Shown here: positions 23,291 through 34,260 of the stretch, piece after piece | Position numbering within the stretch: the stretch's first letter is position 1 | Layout: every line of letters starts with the position of its first letter | Assembly: GCA_027422505.1 (NCBI GenBank) | Contig: JAPQWV010000413.1 | Coordinates: forward strand, 372,001-436,000 | Direction: 5' to 3' | DNA length: 64,000 nt | From: Craterostigma plantagineum | Lineage: Eukaryota; Streptophyta; Magnoliopsida; Lamiales; Linderniaceae | The notes under the pieces: generated by a model | Database searches by the model: none | Told to the model about the DNA's origin: nothing | Seen by the model: only the letters and a program-made list of their open reading frames with translations | Made by a program: the position numbers and the translations under genes

Positions 23291-26200
23291 GTTGCATAAG
23301 CTGGAACTGTCGAGGCTTGGGCCGAGCCTCGACAGTTCAGCATCTCGAACGTTTGGCTCGAACGCACCGTGCAGGGTTAGTATTCCTGATCGAAACTAAG
23401 TGTGGGCGTTCGAGGTTCGAGATAATTAGAAATCGGCTTGGGATGAATGGTTTTTGTGTTGACTCAGTTGGACGAAGCGGAGGACTTGGCTTATTATGGA
23501 ATAAGGAGTGGGATGTGACGATTCGCTCTTTCTCAACAGGGCATATGGACGTGTCTGTTTGTGGCCCAAACACCGAAAATTTGTGGTTTTTTACGGGATT
23601 CTACGGAAACCCAAACACTAGCCATAGAAAATATAGTTGGGAACTCTTGCGTCGAATTAGTCATGGACCTTTGAGTAACTGGATTTGTGTTGGCGACTTT
23701 AATGAAATATTGAGTAATGATGAGAAGTTAGGAGGTCGTCCCCGCCCCTCATGGCAGATAGAGAATTTCCGAGCAGCTCTAGACGGGTGCGGTTTATGTG
23801 ACTTGGGAGGCAGAGGAGAACGGTTTACTTGGTCAGATAGATCTGTGTGGCCGAATACTATCAAGGAACGCTTGGACCGAGCTTGTGCAACTACATCATG
23901 TTTCGGCATTTTTCCTGACATAAGAGTTACTACCCTGCCCACGGCGTATTCGGATCATAACATCATATTAATAGAATTGGAGAAACATCAGAGTCCTCCT
24001 AACACTACGAGGCCTTTTAGATTCGAGGCGAAATGGTTGGAAGAAGAAGAATGTAGTAAGATTATTAACCGCTGCTGGGACGGGGACAAGAATGGAGGGG
24101 ATAATAGAAATATTTGTGATGCTATGGAACATAGCAGAAGGGAGCTTCGGTCTTGGAGCAGGGGACGTTTTGAAAAATCTCAACGAAGGAAGTTATATAT
24201 CGAAGCAGAACTTTTGAGAACTTATAAGGAAAATTTATGTGAAGCCTCTAAACAAAGGGAGCAGAATCTTCATCGTGAACTTGATAAACTTTTGAAACAA
24301 AGAGGAGATACATTGGAAACAACGAAGTAAGACGGAATGGTTACATGCGGGGGATCGTAATACTAAATTCTATCATAGTCGGGCGACGGTGAGAAGAAGG
24401 AATAATCGTATATTTAGACTTCGAGATCAAAATGGAAACTTTTGTAATAGTGAGGCATCGATTGAAATGGTGATTGCGGACTACTTCGGAGAAATTTTTA
24501 AGTCACGTCAACCCTCGGCAGACACGATGGATGAGGCTACCCAATACATTACAGCCCGGGTAACACCTGAGATGAACAGCATGTTGGCCCGTCGGTACTC
24601 AAAGGAAGATGTAATTCGCGCACTCAACGGTATGTATCCTTTAAAGGCCCCCGGGCCCGATGGCTTCCCGCCTATTTTTTTCCAGAAAAACTGGGAATCT
24701 GTCGGAGGAATTGTTACACACTGCATCTTAGATTTTTTGAATCATGGCAAGTCATTCCCTTCTTTGCATGAGACTAATATTGTGCTCATACCAAAATGTG
24801 CTAATGCAGAGGCATTACCACAATTCCGCCCCATTAGCCTATGTAATGTTCTTTATAGAATTGCTTCTAAATGCATAGCAAATAGGCTGAAAAGTATCGT
24901 TGATTCTATTATTTCCCCATCTCAATCGGCTTTTATCCCTCATCGCCTTATAACTGATAATGTCCTTATTGCTTTCGAGACTAACCATGTCTTAAAGAAT
25001 AGACGAGTAGGCCGAGAGGGGTTTACTTCCCTTAAGCTTGATATGAGCAAAGCGTATGATAGGGTGGAGTGGGTCTTCCTCAACAGAGTCATGAGTAAGT
25101 TGGGTTTCCACCATGATTTTATTCGCCTTATTTTCTCTTGCATTTCGTCGGTTTCATACTCTTTCCTTCTAAATGGTAAGCGCTTTGGGAACGTTAAACC
25201 GCAAAGAGGTTTAAGGCAAGGTGACCCACTGTCGCCCTACCTTTTTCTTTTCTGCGCAGAATCTTTCAGCTCTTTATTACAGAATGCAGAATGTTGTGGG
25301 AAAATTAAAGGCCTTGCGGTGAGAAGAGATGCTCCCCCGATTTCCCATTTGTTGTTTGCAGACGATACGCTGATTTTTTGCCGGGCTACATTAAGGGAGA
25401 TGAGCTCCATTAAGTGTATAATGGAGGTCTATGGGAAGGCATCAGGTCAAGAGGTGAATTATAATAAATCGACGGCGACATTTTCTCCAAATGTGTCTGA
25501 CTCCGTACAAAGGGACTGCCGAAATGTGCTTGGATTAAATGAGAGAGTATCTCATGACCTCTATCTTGGGTTGCCGTCTATTGTTGGCCGAAATAGAGCT
25601 GAAGTCTTCAGTTACATTAGAGAAAGGGTTTGGAAGCGGATGAGAGGTTGGTCTGAAAGGTTTCTTTCACAAGCAGGACGCGAAATTATGATTAAGGCTG
25701 TGATCCAAGCCATTCCAACGTACGCGATGAGCTGTTTTTCTGCTGCCCACCAAGTTGCTGAGTGATATTCTACGAGTTGTGAAAAGATTTTGGTGGAGCG
25801 GCTCCGAGAAGAAAAAAGTACATTGGCGTTCGGGGGAAAAAATGTGCACACCAAAATCCATGGGCGGATTGGGATTTCGTGAATTGAGTTCATTCAATCT
25901 TGCATTGTTAGCTAAGCAGGCATGGCGTATTGTTAAATATCCCGAGAGTTTATTTAGCAGAATTATGAAGGCTAAATATTTTCCAAGAATTCATTTTTGC
26001 TAGCTACGTTGGGCTCGAACCCGTCATTGACCTGGAGAGGTATCTTTGCGGCTAAAGATATTGTTCTGAATGGTATGAGATGGCAAGTTAGAAGTGGAGC
26101 TGATGTTAGAATTTGGAAAGATCCATGGCTGCCGAGATTGCCCACCTTTCGTGTTATTTCAACAGCACCTCCGACCATGGCGGAATGCACTGTGAGTGAG

Positions 26201-27369
26201 CTGCGGATTCCGAATTCTGATCGATGGAATGAGAGTCTGATACGGTCTATTTTTCTGCCCATTGACGCTGAAGTTATTCTTGGGCTTCCATTGAGTTCTC
26301 TGGCCGCCCACGATGCGCTGATTTGGCATTTTACAAAAGATGGGAGGTTCTCGGTTAAATCAGCATACCACGTCGCGAAAAATCAGAATTCGGATTCTAA
26401 CCAATGCTCCACTTCTTCTCCTAATTCCTGGAATTTTATTTGGAAAGCCCATGTTGCTCCTAAGGTTAAACTGTTCGGATGGAGGCTATGTAATAATTTG
26501 CTTGCCTCGGCTGATAATTTGTTTAAACGAAAATGTCTCTCTCACTATAGGTGTTGCAGGTGTGGTGCAGCCCTTGAAGATCTACAACATGTGTTTATTT
26601 CTTGCCCATTCTCAAAATCTATTTGGAAAGACTCAAAGCTGCTTTTCTCCGACATTAAGCGCTGGCCAGGATGTCCTCTTATTTGGGTTTGTGAGCTTTC
26701 TCGTTTGCTGCCTAGAGACGATTTTTCCTTGTTCCTTGCAATATCGTGGGCAATTTGGAAAAGTCGAAATAAATGGGTGATGGAGAGGATTGAAGTACAG
26801 CCCAGAATGGTGATATCTATGGCTCGTGAAATGCTGCTTCACCTCTATGATCGACATTTGCCTACAGAATTTAAAAACAACCATCTACTTCTCGATTTTG
26901 GACGCCGCCTCCAGCCCCAGTTATTAAAATTAATTTTGACGGGGCAATCCATGCGATGCGACAAGGTGCTTCAGCAGGTATCATTGCAAGGACTGCTAAC
27001 GGTGTAGTCCTAGGATGGAAAACCCGCTTCTACAATGGCTGCCATGACCCGGAAGTAATTGAAGCTCTAGCAGTAAGAGAGGCTATTAACTTTGCAATTA
27101 GTCGGAATTGGTCGGAAGTGATTTTTGAAGGAGATTGTGCCTCCGTTGTGAAGTATCTCCGTGAGAAATGCACATCGTCCGCTAAACTTGGGAGTATACT
27201 TCATGACTGTCTGTACTTAAGCAGTTTCTTTTCGTATGTTTCCTTCTTTTGTTTTTCGATCGGTAATCAATGTGCCCATTATCTGGCTAAGTCTTTGGGA
27301 TACGACGGAGAAGGCTACTCTCCGCCGACTCAATGCCTGGCAGCTGTTGTTTTGAACGATATGCAATAG
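23287..27369 (+). pseudogene. LINE ORF2 (endonuclease, RT, RNase H), frameshifted
   Basis: From ATG 23287 an endonuclease/exonuclease/phosphatase domain is clear: SWNCRG, IETK, GDFNE and YSDHN carry the expected active-site residues. Reverse transcriptase follows, with SPYLFLFCAES and the catalytic FADDTLIF near 25357-25380. A zf-RVT domain lies at 26340-26640 (HHC-type residues in CRCGAALEDLQHVFISC). A C-terminal RNase H-like domain (RVT_3) lies at 26956-27369, with E, D residues in EALAVREAI and FEGDCASVV. Frameshifts occur near 24300, 25740, 25990 and 26900-26960, so the product is split. The protein would nick target DNA and copy the RNA there. Confidence 0.88.
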
Positions 27370-27484
27370 TAATGAATTTTGTTCAAAAAAAAAAAAAATA
27401 ACAATAGTTCATTTTCCAAAATTTCTGAACACAGTCTTCGATGAACAGACACAAAATTTATTTCCAAAACGCAGAAACTACTTG

Positions 27485-27622
27485 GACCGATCTATATTTT
27501 CCTTCTTGATTTTCTTGCGCCTCATACATGGAACACCATTGGCAACCAGAAAAATCCAGAAGCATGCGAACCATAAACATTCAACAGCAAGAAAAGGAGG
27601 ACGACGATCCATAGATTCCAGC
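27485..27622 (-). pseudogene. MLO pseudogene, downstream exon
   Basis: On the minus strand this block reads LWIVVLLFLLLNVYGS then FFWLPMVF. This resembles the MLO transmembrane segment that follows the DDFKVVVGIS motif (LW-F-V-FLLLNV-G). A TGA closes the frame. It lies downstream of the exon at 27700-30130, separated by an intron-like gap with donor GTAAAT. It is the 3' part of the same broken MLO copy whose upstream exons lie right of the inserted LTR element. Confidence 0.65.
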
Positions 27623-27722
27623 TGCATATCGAGCGCTCGACGAATATTTTACAACCCTATTTCTCAAGAAATGTATCAAAAGGAAAGTCATTTTTCTTTT
27701 GCTTCATTTACCTTATCCGGAC

Positions 27723-28279
27723 TGTTGGGGTTGAGCGGTAATATTTAATTCTGGGCCAGCGGTAGTTGTATTTGGACCCCGCGACAATTTATCGGGATAT
27801 TAATTAAAGCCGAAATGACACGAGAGAACACCGAGATTTTTACGTGGTTCGGCCAATACCGCCTACATCCACGGAGAGCACCAGCTTTACTATATTGAGA
27901 ATATTACACCGTACAAAATAACGCTCGTGTTTAAACCCAAAAACCCGAGACCCCTTACCCACCCGGGTAATGTTTTTGTACCCACTCTTAACTACCCCAG
28001 TAAAACTAAACCCGCTCTCACCCTTATCCGCCCGGACAAGATTTCTCCCTTTTTTTCTTTTCTTTCTCATTTTCTCTCTCTCACTCCACCCCTCTCTCTC
28101 TCCTCTCTCTCTCTCTCGTTGGGGTGGTTACAAGTGAAGCCTTCTTTCCCCTTTTATAGACTAATGTCATGGGATGATGCCAAACAAAATGCTCTCATCG
28201 CTTACATCATTGGAAGGAAGAATCAAAATGATTTCCTCCACCTCCACCACGCATGTGTGTATGAGTTGAAAAGTCAACA
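27723..28279 (-). repeat. 3' LTR of the non-autonomous element
   Basis: The plus strand starts TGTTGGGGTTGAGCGG and ends GAAAAGTCAACA. A pyrimidine-rich (TC)n stretch lies at about 28070-28120. The segment tttttacgtggttcggcc near 27838-27856 is a common U5-region word in plant Copia LTRs. Confidence 0.93.
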
Positions 28280-28429
28280 ATTCTCCCCCCTTTTCAACAT
28301 CTGCGTCTTCTTTAGAGAGCACTCCAGCGAATCCGAGAATGAGAGTAACCCGTCCGTAATTACCACGAACATCCATTGGCCTTTCTTGTACCAGCTACAC
28401 ATATCCGAATCAAGAATTCAGGTCCTACC

Positions 28430-29040
28430 AACTTGATTCATCAGCCCATGGAGATCGAAAAAAACCGTTCGCAATTTCCAGAACGCATCAAAATATTCTC
28501 TTGGAGCAAACCCAAATTTAATATCCTTTTTCCTGAGAACGAGCGCCATCATTAGAGACTGTGAGAACGTCTCTAAGATAAACCGTGTGCTACCTCCGTT
28601 GTGGAATTTTTCTAGCCGCTTGTCCTTCTTCCTCCAAGTCGGACAATTTCTCCTTATGTGTCCCGGCTCACCACACTGTAGCATCACATGCCCTTCCCAC
28701 CACCTAGATTTGGACCTGCTGCTGTCTCCAAATCCCCTGGCGTATCACCTTCCTCTATGATTCACTCTGAAAAATAGTCAACGCCCGACTATCACCATAA
28801 TTTGACCGCCTTCTCTTTTCTTGCTCCAAAAGAGTTGACTCCACCATCCACCGTTTGCACCGTCTCGTACTGGATGGTTGTGATCAAATTATCACCAGAA
28901 TCAGGAAGCGAGGTAAGAAGCAACAGGGCCTTACTTCTTCCTCTCCGACACATCATGACCCCAAAATTTTCGTCATTTACTCCGACTTTTTCTCGTCTCC
29001 CATCAAAGCTTATCACCCTAGCCTTGACAAATGAGCACAT
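28430..29040 (-). pseudogene. gag: Relic Copia gag in the non-autonomous element
   Basis: The minus strand carries a UBN2-type gag piece (KALLLLTSLPDSGDNLITTI, near 28900-28955) and further on a zinc-knuckle piece, CGEPGHIRRNCP (near 28640-28680). The first cysteine of the knuckle is displaced by a one-base loss. No protease, integrase, RT or RNase H follows before the 3' LTR. The interior was therefore derived from a Copia element by deletion of pol. Confidence 0.7.
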
Positions 29041-29432
29041 CCTTCACTCTTCTCTGCCGCATAGTGAAACCTCCCGCACCAGCACATTGTCGCACTTTGC
29101 TGTCATCCATTGTTATTATCCTTGCAGAGATTTAACAGCCCGGCCCAAATAGTACTGATCAGATATTTCCCAAGAAAGGCTAACGACCTGCCTCACAGCA
29201 CTATTGCCATAACTCGCCAAAACTGCACCGCCGCACAAGCTCCGCCCACACCGAGCATCCCATCAACGATAACCATCTTGTACCATTATTTCTAGCACAA
29301 GGCATCACCTCGTTGAATCTCGCTCTGACACTGGCTCCCCCCGAACGACATTCCCTTCTGATATCTTTTCTGATGTGGAAGATCAGACACAGCTGCAACC
29401 ACAGAGCATACTTAGAATATCAGTAGGGTAAG

Positions 29433-29444
29433 GCTCTGATACCA
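29433..29444 (-). other. Primer binding site, initiator tRNA-Met
   Basis: In element orientation this is TGGTATCAGAGC, two bases inside the 5' LTR. It is the standard Copia primer site. Confidence 0.93.
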
Positions 29445-29446
29445 CT

Positions 29447-30002
29447 TGTTGGGGTTGAGCGGTAATATTTAATTCTGGGCCAGCGGTAGTTGTATTTGGA
29501 CCCCGCGACAATTTATCGGGATATTAATTAAAGCCGAAATGACACGAGAGAACACCGAGATTTTTACGTGGTTCGGCCAATACCGCCTACATCCACGGAG
29601 AGCACCAGCTTTACTATATTGAGAATATTACACCGTACAAAATAACGCTCGTGTTTAAACCCAAAAACCCGAGACCCTTACCCACCCGAGTAATGTTTTT
29701 GTACCCACTCTTAACTACCCCAGTAAAACTAAACCCGCTCTCACCCTTATCCGCCCGGACAAGATTTCTCCCTTTTTTTCTTTTCTTTCTCATTTTCTCT
29801 CTCTCACTCCACCCCTCTCTCTCTCCTCTCTCTCTCTCTCGTTGGGGTGGTTACAAGTGAAGCCTTCTTTCCCCTTTTATAGACTAATGTCATGGGATGA
29901 TGCCAAACAAAATGCTCTCATCGCTTACATCATTGGAAGGAAGAATCAAAATGATTTCCTCCACCTCCACCACGCATGTGTGTATGAGTTGAAAAGTCAA
30001 CA
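29447..30002 (-). repeat. 5' LTR of the non-autonomous element
   Basis: It matches the copy at 27723-28279 apart from one missing C near 29677 and one G/A change near 29689. It carries the element's promoter in minus orientation, with a TATA-like tctataaaagg near 29874-29884. Confidence 0.93.
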
Positions 30003-30915
30003 CGGACGACTTTCTTGAAGTCGTTTTCTAAGGCTTTAGTCACGTACTCACAGAAGTTGAACTTAGGGTTTGACCTGCAGTGTTCTTTGCAAAACAACAG
30101 CAAGCAACAAAAGTGAAAATGAAGAACATTCATCGATTAGATTCCAAACAGGGCCGACTCGTGGTGTTTAATACCATGATGAAACCATAACGCAATGTAG
30201 TATAATCTCTTCTCTTCACTGGTATGAGGAATTGTTTGAAGAACGATTTCTGTCGAAAGAAAGCGTAAGAGAAGGAACAATTAGATTTATTATTTAATGC
30301 TGTTGATTCTTCCCAAAGATGATTCAGACATTGTCGACATACCAACCAAGGGAACAGTGCTATTTTGGTGATGCCCGAAATCGATTTGACGAAAGCACTT
30401 GAACATGTGTTATCCTTTTCCTTAGAGCTGCTATGAGACTTACATGGCAAAATGAGGTCAATCAACATACGTTTATATCTTCCATAATTGCATTGCATAT
30501 GTACTCGTAAAAAGAGCTTTCACCAAACAGGGCCAACTCGTGGTGTTTAATTATTACCATGATGAAACCATAATGCACTGTAGTATAATCTCTTCTCTTC
30601 ACTGCTCTGAGGAATTGTAGAAGAAATGAATCAAAAATTTAATTAAACTCAATACTCCCAAGGCAATCGTTGCTGCGGAGAAAGCCAAATGCGTAGGCAG
30701 CTAGCACGAAGACGAAGATAAGTAGATCGTGCAGCGCTTTCAGCGACAAAAAAGGCGATGTACCCTAAAACGACGACAATGAGATTTAGTCGAAATGAAA
30801 TAGGAATATAGTATCGCTTTTTAGACGAATAATATCTCATTCTCATGTAAGAGATATTAAAAAGAAAAGAATAAATTGAAACTGTAAGACACATACCCAG
30901 CCGAACCATCCTCCG
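30003..30915 (-). pseudogene. MLO pseudogene, upstream exons, interrupted and duplicated
   Basis: MLO proteins are seven-transmembrane plant membrane proteins linked to powdery mildew susceptibility. Recognisable pieces in gene order are KALHDLLIFVFVLAAYAFGF (30660-30765, after a TTTTAG acceptor), a SFFKQF piece with DYTTLRYGFIM (30150-30250), and NPKFNFCEYVTKALENDFKK (30010-30090). The last matches the conserved HYMLRTL-EDDF-KVVG region. Frameshifts lie between pieces. A 95-bp part is duplicated at 30144-30235 and 30523-30618. The LTR element at 27723-30002 sits inside the KALENDFKK exon. With these lesions no MLO protein can be made. No N-terminal exon is confidently seen beyond 30915. Confidence 0.7.
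30144..30618. repeat. Direct repeat within the MLO relic
   Basis: Copies at 30144-30235 and 30523-30618 share ccaaacagggcc-actcgtgg and tagtataatctcttctcttc with few differences. Both encode the DYTT...GFIM piece of MLO on the minus strand. About 290 bp separates them, and the intervening sequence occurs once. Confidence 0.85.
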
Positions 30916-31559
30916 TGCTTATCTGTCTCTTCCTTTTAAGTTTCTTGGGAAGCTTCGAAGTTCGAACGCACTAAATCGACATCCCCGAGCTCGCCAAAGC
31001 TGCTTTCCAAGTTCAACCACTCCTCCACAACCACCACCACCTCCTCGGCCACCTCTCTTCCCTTAAATCCGCCTGAGTCATCGATGTAGTCTCTTCAGTC
31101 GTCGCTGAGATCGGCTGGCGAGGACCTCTCTCAGCCACACCAATCGATCAAATTGCAGACGATTCAGCTGAACAATCTCCATTCCACGACTCTTATCCTT
31201 CATCACTCGATTAGGATTGAAAGACTATTCAACGTCGTCCTATAAGATGAAAAGGATAGCTCGTCAGCTCTAGTAAGAGAAAAAAAGTTTGATTCGATTT
31301 GCTGCTTTTTATTTATGTGCTCACAGCATCCATAAAGCTTGAATATCTGTTTCAGAGATTTGATGCCTGTGAAGAGATAAAACCTGAAGAAGAAAGCAAG
31401 CGAACTAATTTGCAGGAAAAAGGGTCGATGAATAAAGCAGAAATTTACCAGAAAATGGAATAAGCTTCACTACCCACAGGCCTGAGATGTAGATATCTTG
31501 TCGTAAATTCGAAGATAATTCCATGGACATTGTGCTGCGTGTATCTTCCGGCATGGGTC

Positions 31560-31700
31560 GGCACGCCTTCTATTCTTCGACTAACAGAGCTCAATTCCTC
31601 AGCTACGTTGAGCTTCATCTCCGCCACGTCGTAGGCGCTCAGAAGGGCCAAGGCGGCGCCTAGACTGTGGCCGGTGATGGTGACTCCTCCCCTTTGTAGC
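31560..31700 (-). pseudogene. Class-3 lipase (phospholipase A1-like) fragment
   Basis: The minus strand reads GGVTITGHSLGAALALLSAY then DVAEM. The GHSLG motif is the nucleophile elbow of alpha/beta-hydrolase class-3 lipases, and the surrounding residues fit plant PLA1/DAD1-like enzymes that release fatty acids from membrane lipids. Neither the Asp and His of the triad nor the usual flanking domains can be found, and the following residues diverge at once. The 30916-31560 stretch upstream has Ser/Thr- or Glu-rich frames on both strands that I cannot assign. Confidence 0.6.
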
Positions 31701-31826
31701 GGAAATTTGGGTGAAGTGGGAAGAATATGAAAATGGAAAGAAGAAACTTTTGAGGCGCGACTTTTGATCTTTTGTCTTCTCATCTTCTTTCATCTTCAAC
31801 GTGCATAAAAAAGGAATTATTTCTAA

Positions 31827-32627
31827 GGCCTTCCTCAATGCTAAACCCAACAAAGTAGGTTTTTTGTGTGTCACGTTAGCGCCACTTCAAAAGTAAAAAA
31901 CCTATACCTCCAAAACAAAATCTCTCTCCAACCATAAAATCAAAAAGTAGGTTTATTGGGGATCCTCTTTAATTTCATTTAATTTTATTTAATTAACCAA
32001 TTATCTAATTTAATTTATAAATAATTATATTTCATATTATGTTACTTTTTATATAAAAAAATTGATTACATATTAAAAAGTATTATTTATTTATTTGAAT
32101 ATAAAAGAAATAAACATTTTTAACACATTAAAATTTTCAAGAAAATAAAAAATTAATAAATATTAATAGAAAAATATTAATATATGATAAAAAGGAAATA
32201 AGTATTAAAAACCATCCCATTATATTTATCTAATTTTCAAAACTATTTATATATAATTATATTTCGTAATTTAGTTTTTAAATATAATAAAAAATAAATA
32301 ATGCAGGAAGAACTAAATAAGTTAAATGGAAATAAACACTTTTGACACGTTAAAATTTTTTTAGTTAAAAAAATAATAAATATTAATATATAAACAAAAT
32401 ATTAGTATATAAATAAATATCAATATATAAACAAATATTAATACATAAATATTAGTAAATGAGATAAGAAAAGTAAAAAGAAAAAAAAAAGAAAAAGCTG
32501 CAAAAAACCCAGGTATGATAGATTAAACCTACCAAAAAACCTCACACGAGCCACAGTGGTAAAAACCTTAAATTATCAGGTTTTTCTCTATCCTAATCAC
32601 CCAAAAAACCCAGCATTGAGGAAGACC
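31827..32627. mobile_element. PIF/Harbinger-like MITE, TSD TAA
   Basis: The ends are near-perfect inverted repeats, GGCCTTCCTCAATGCT on the left and GGTCTTCCTCAATGCT read inward from the right. The trinucleotide TAA flanks both sides (31824-31826 and 32628-32630). The 801-bp body is strongly AT-rich (31980-32500) without coding capacity. A 3-bp TWA duplication points to the PIF/Harbinger superfamily; the assignment rests on that and on the terminal repeat only. Confidence 0.65.
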
Positions 32628-32815
32628 TAATTGATAATAATTAATGGCACCATGTAATTCAACTTACACATGGGCAGATCATTATTTTTACTACTGTTAT
32701 AATCCCGTAAAAACCTTCACAGAATGATGACGTGGCACATAGGATTGTTTCAAGGGGAGTCTCAATTTTCATAAATAAATCCACATATCAGCCCTGATTC
32801 GAACCCCTTTACCAA

Positions 32816-32817
<2 letters not shown>

Positions 32818-32857
<40 letters not shown>

Positions 32858-32884
32858 CTTTACCAACTTATATATATATATATA

Positions 32885-32922
<38 letters not shown>

Positions 32923-32930
32923 GATTCTGA
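32818..32930. repeat. (TA)n microsatellites
   Basis: Two TA runs (about 32818-32856 and 32868-32930) are each preceded by ctttaccaactta, so the second looks like a local duplication of the first with its flank. The second is interrupted by tataatatac. No other feature is visible between 32631 and 33061. Confidence 0.9.
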
Positions 32931-33069
32931 TGTGATATGGCTGATGACGACGAAAGAATAACGTTTTATCACAATTAAGTGATAATTAAGATTTTTCTTT
33001 AAGTTGGACTTGGGAGATGAATTAAACTATGTAGAAACCAAGCAGGGACTCCACTTCACGGACCACATG

Positions 33070-33578
33070 TAGAGCTGTCAAATTGGCGGGGCGGGCCGGC
33101 CCGCCGTTTGGCGGGCCCTAAAAGTAGGAGCCCGCCCCGCCCCGCGGCGGGCCGCGGGCCCGGGGGGCCAGGCCCGCCCATTTAAAAAAATAATTCATAT
33201 TATTTAATCTAATTTAAATATTTTAATTTACTAATAATTTATTATTAATTGTTGAATTTATTAAAAAATTAGATAGAAATATGCAATTAATTATTTTTTA
33301 ATTAATAAACATGATAATAATTAGATGATTTATTAATTAAATATCTAATTAACTTAATATTTATTATAGATTTACTATATATTATATAATATATATAATA
33401 CTTTAAATGCGGGCCGGCCCGCGGGCTAGCCCGCCCCGCCCCGCCAAAGCCCGCGGCCCGTGCGGGCTGGCCCGCTCAGGCCCGCCCTTCAGCGGGCCTA
33501 AAAATTGCAGCCCGCCCCGCCCTTTTGGCGGGGCGGGGCGGGCCGGCCCGCGGGCCGCAGGCCGGATTGACAGTACTA
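33070..33578. mobile_element. hAT-type MITE with GC-rich subterminal palindromes
   Basis: The perfect 8-bp duplication accacatg flanks the element (33062-33069 and 33579-33586). The ends pair as TAGAGCTGTCAA and TAGTACTGTCAA (10 of 12 matching). Both subterminal zones (33090-33180 and 33410-33560) are dense in GGGCGGGCCGGCCCG-type words, while the centre is nearly pure A/T. The 509-bp element has no coding capacity. ORFs spanning its right end into neighbouring sequence are artefacts. Confidence 0.85.
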
Positions 33579-33620
33579 ACCACATGCCATATATCCACCT
33601 TCCAAAGCAGATATATTACA

Positions 33621-34260
33621 GCTCGATTTGTGTTATTTTTATTAATAGTTTTTTGGCTTTTATCTTGAAAAAAAAAAAAAACCCAACTACTGCCCACCAT
33701 CCTCCTGCCGGACTCCCAGCCGCTCGCCTCCGTCGGTCGACCTTCGCCGGCCGCCCACCTTCGCTGGCCAGCTTCTCTGCCGGCCCCCTGCCGCCCACCT
33801 CCGCTGGTCGTGCCGCTTCCGCCGCCGTCGAGCCGCCTTCGCCACCGACAGCCGCTGCCGCCTCGCCGGCCAGCTCGCTCCCCCGCTGCCTCCCTCATTC
33901 TCTCGACCTGCAGGTCGGGAGCGTTTTTCTCCCTTGTGGAGCCTCAGTCCGATGACGATAAAACCCTGACGTCGAAGACCAAGTTAAAGTTTATAGTATC
34001 GTAGATTTAGCTTAATTGCTTGGTCTGTTATAGTTTCTATAGTACTTGGTCATAGATAATGGATTTTATTTTCTGTCGGTTTTTGTCCCTTGTGGACCCT
34101 TGTTTTCCCCTTGTGGGATTGTTTGTTTTCCCCTGTGGGACTGTTTTGCTCCTTTGGGGGCCTTTGTTTCTCCCGGTTGACGTTGTACCGGTGAGACCCC
34201 CTTGGGCTATTTAGCTCTTTATCTTTGTTATCAATGCAAGCTATCGTTTCGAAAAAAAAA
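33621..34260 (+). mobile_element. Poly(A)-tailed retroposon with long target duplication
   Basis: The segment ends in a nine-A tail at 34252-34260. It is flanked by gcagatatattaca (33607-33620 and 34261-34274), extendable to 17 bp on the left, the signature of LINE-machinery insertion. A GC-rich Pro/Ser/Ala-coding-like stretch (33700-33930) precedes a 3' part rich in tttgtttccc/cccttgtggg words that resembles plant LINE 3' UTRs. No endonuclease or RT is present. It could be a LINE-derived non-autonomous element or a processed transcript; I cannot name a source gene. 34275-34880 holds nothing recognisable. Confidence 0.7.

Larger units (their letters stand above)
21209..27399 (+). mobile_element. 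L1-type LINE (non-LTR retrotransposon)
   Basis: An ORF1 with a zinc knuckle and an ORF2 with endonuclease, reverse transcriptase, zinc-binding and RNase H domains are followed by a short 3' UTR and a poly(A) run at 27387-27399. This is the plant L1 layout. The 5' edge is approximate: the array ends near 21208 and ORF1 begins near 21486, which leaves a roughly 280-bp leader. The word aacaata occurs next to both edges (21195 region and just after the poly(A)) but is too short to prove a target duplication. About five frameshifts make it inactive. Confidence 0.88.
27723..30002 (-). mobile_element. Young non-autonomous LTR retrotransposon
   Basis: Two LTRs of 557 and 556 bp flank a 1.17-kb interior without pol. 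The perfect 5-bp duplication cggac borders the element (27718-27722 and 30003-30007). In element orientation the LTR runs TGTTGACTTT to CCCCAACA. It is followed by AG and TGGTATCAGAGC, the initiator tRNA-Met primer site; a polypurine tract AAAAGGGGGGAG precedes the 3' LTR. By eye the LTRs differ by one indel and one substitution, so the insertion is recent. It must rely on enzymes from another element. Confidence 0.95.

Noticed and set aside
31020..31250. Plus-strand Ser/Thr/Leu-rich coding region
   Set aside because: Short, contains a stop, and no family was recognised; left unassigned.
33407..33955. 182-codon Pro/Ser/Ala ORF and its antisense partner
   Set aside because: It spans the GC-rich end of a hAT MITE, host sequence and a retroposon, so it cannot be one gene.
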